DNA of 64,000 nt, from contig NZ_JAMBOQ010000002.1 in NCBI RefSeq assembly GCF_023715685.1, forward strand, positions 868,001 through 932,000, read 5' to 3'. Below the pieces are notes generated by a model that saw only the letters and a program-made list of their open reading frames with translations, searched no databases and was not told where the DNA came from. Numbering within the stretch: the first letter of the stretch is position 1; every line of letters begins with the position of its first letter. This DNA comes from Priestia aryabhattai. GTDB taxonomy: Bacteria; Bacillota; Bacilli; Bacillales; Bacillaceae_H. The position numbers and the translations under genes are program-made. Of this stretch, positions 63,195 through 64,000 are shown piece by piece.

Positions 63195-64000
63195 TTGAAA
63201 AAGAAAATGCTTTTACTTAACACAACGGTTTTATTAGGTCTGGGAGGAGTTTTATCAACTCCAGCCTATGCCTCTACCATTCAGGATATGGAATCACAGA
63301 AATCTCAAATTCAAAATCAGCGCCAAGATGTGCAATCTAACATCAAAGCAGCTTCTGATGAATTGACACGCCTTCAAGCAGAACAAGATCAAATGAAAGC
63401 ACAGCTTGAGCGATTAACATTAGCAGAAGAAGAAAATAATAAAAAAGCCCAAAAAACAGAAGTAGATATTAAAGAAACGTCTAAACAAGTGGACCAGCTT
63501 GAAAAAGAAATTAAGCTGCTTCAAGAAAAACTTGAAAAGCGAAATGATATTTTAAAAGATCGTGCACGTTCCCTGCAAGAAAGCGGCGGTAATGTAGAGT
63601 ACTTACAAGTTTTACTTGGTTCTTCAAGCTTCAGTGATTTTGTAGACCGCGCGCTAGCTGTTTCCACTATTGTAGATGCAGACCGTGATATTTTAAAAGA
63701 AACAAAAAATATGCAAGATGAATTAAAAACAAAACAAGCAGATGTTAAATCTAAGCTAGCTAGCTTAGAAGACATGAAAGCAGAACTGGATGAAATGACT
63801 GTTCAGCTAGCAGCTCAAAAGAAACAAAAAGATACATTGGCAAAAGAACTAAAAGATAAAGAAGCAAAAAATGAAGAATTAAAAGCTTCTCTACAAGCAA
63901 AAGACAGCTCTCTTGCAAATGAACAGTCTACGCTTGAACAAAATATTAAAGACCAAAAAGCTGCGGAAGAAGCAGCAAGAAAAGCAGCTGAACAAGCGGC
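63195..64000 (+). CDS. cwlO: Cell-wall DL-endopeptidase CwlO, N-terminal part (partial)
   Basis: The frame is open to the window end (268 codons seen). The product starts with a signal peptide cleaved after AYA (about residue 29), followed by long coiled coils (QDMESQKSQIQNQRQ; DQLEKEIKLLQEKLEKR) and the insert LQESGGNVEYLQVLLGSSSFSDFVDRALA. That is the PcsB/CwlO N-terminal domain that binds FtsEX; the NlpC/P60 peptidase domain should follow outside the window. CwlO cuts peptidoglycan cross-links during elongation. The TTG at 63195 follows GGAGGAATT at 8 bases. Confidence 0.85.
   Translation, partial: MKKKMLLLNTTVLLGLGGVLSTPAYASTIQDMESQKSQIQNQRQDVQSNIKAASDELTRLQAEQDQMKAQLERLTLAEEENNKKAQKTEVDIKETSKQVDQLEKEIKLLQEKLEKRNDILKDRARSLQESGGNVEYLQVLLGSSSFSDFVDRALAVSTIVDADRDILKETKNMQDELKTKQADVKSKLASLEDMKAELDEMTVQLAAQKKQKDTLAKELKDKEAKNEELKASLQAKDSSLANEQSTLEQNIKDQKAAEEAARKAAEQA

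Noticed and set aside
1..64000. CRISPR arrays, tRNA, rRNA, insertion sequences or prophage
   Set aside because: No regularly spaced repeats, no tRNA or rRNA consensus stretches and no transposase or phage structural genes were seen on either strand.

Overview
This 64 kb window is a chromosomal segment of a low-GC, Gram-positive, spore-forming-type bacterium of the Bacillaceae. Gene content and protein character point to Priestia (Bacillus) megaterium or a close relative: the secreted 520-residue alpha-amylase, the DUF3231-type relic, BirA-linked yhfS/yhfT/bioY genes, L-box and THI-box riboswitches, and strong AGGAGG ribosome binding sites with many TTG/GTG starts. The species call is inference from recognition, not from a search. 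No rRNA, tRNA, CRISPR array or insertion sequence was seen.

Layout. 1-2.9 kb: end of parE and complete parC. 3.1-7.4 kb: small metabolic genes (alpha/beta hydrolase, a frameshifted LysE-type exporter, a YqcI/cupin/isochorismatase-fold cluster, a GNAT enzyme, an unknown small protein behind two perfect inverted repeats). 7.4-10.1 kb: lysine permease under a lysine riboswitch, head to head with thiT under a TPP riboswitch. 10.2-15.2 kb: a compact ethanolamine operon, eutA-eutB-eutC-permease, with no microcompartment genes. 15.3-17.5 kb: two lipoproteins. 17.5-22.7 kb: a doubly frameshifted DUF3231 gene, an orphan tyrosine recombinase, a MarR regulator and a HAD phosphatase. 22.8-25.2 kb: mntH with an MntR-like operator, then a RecB-like nuclease-fold protein. 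25.35-25.5 kb: a probable orphan small RNA. 26-30.8 kb: a small basic peptide ORF, a GNAT enzyme, urate-related genes on the minus strand, and a PlsC acyltransferase. 30.9-36.7 kb: ilvE, ppaC, a lysophospholipase and ilvD. 36.7-44.8 kb: small enzymes, a DMT-type exporter with a divergent XRE-cupin regulator, a GAF histidine kinase/NarL regulator pair, and an FMN reductase/MFS pair. 44.9-48.8 kb: SWIM-SNF2 helicase and MtnX-like phosphatase. 48.8-52.5 kb: bioY-yhfS divergent from yhfT-GNAT around a BirA-like operator. 52.6-54.2 kb: catabolite-controlled amylase.

The most interesting part is 54.4-62.8 kb: pxpA, an NRAMP-fold transporter, a DUF1445 (D-glutamate cyclase-family) gene, pxpB, pxpC, a biotin carrier protein and a biotin carboxylase in one operon, followed by an IclR regulator and a HemD-like gene. 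The transporter lacks both metal-binding signatures of true NRAMP proteins; MntH in this same window keeps them. PxpB/PxpC belong to the same family as the carboxyltransferase region of urea carboxylase, so the operon may encode a split biotin-dependent amide carboxylase acting on 5-oxoproline or a related lactam. A two-turn-spaced repeat with an IclR-like palindrome sits just downstream of the operon promoter. The window ends inside cwlO, a cell-wall endopeptidase gene.

Three conserved-family frameshifts (one in the LysE gene, two in DUF3231) are either true gene decay or sequencing errors and should be checked against reads.
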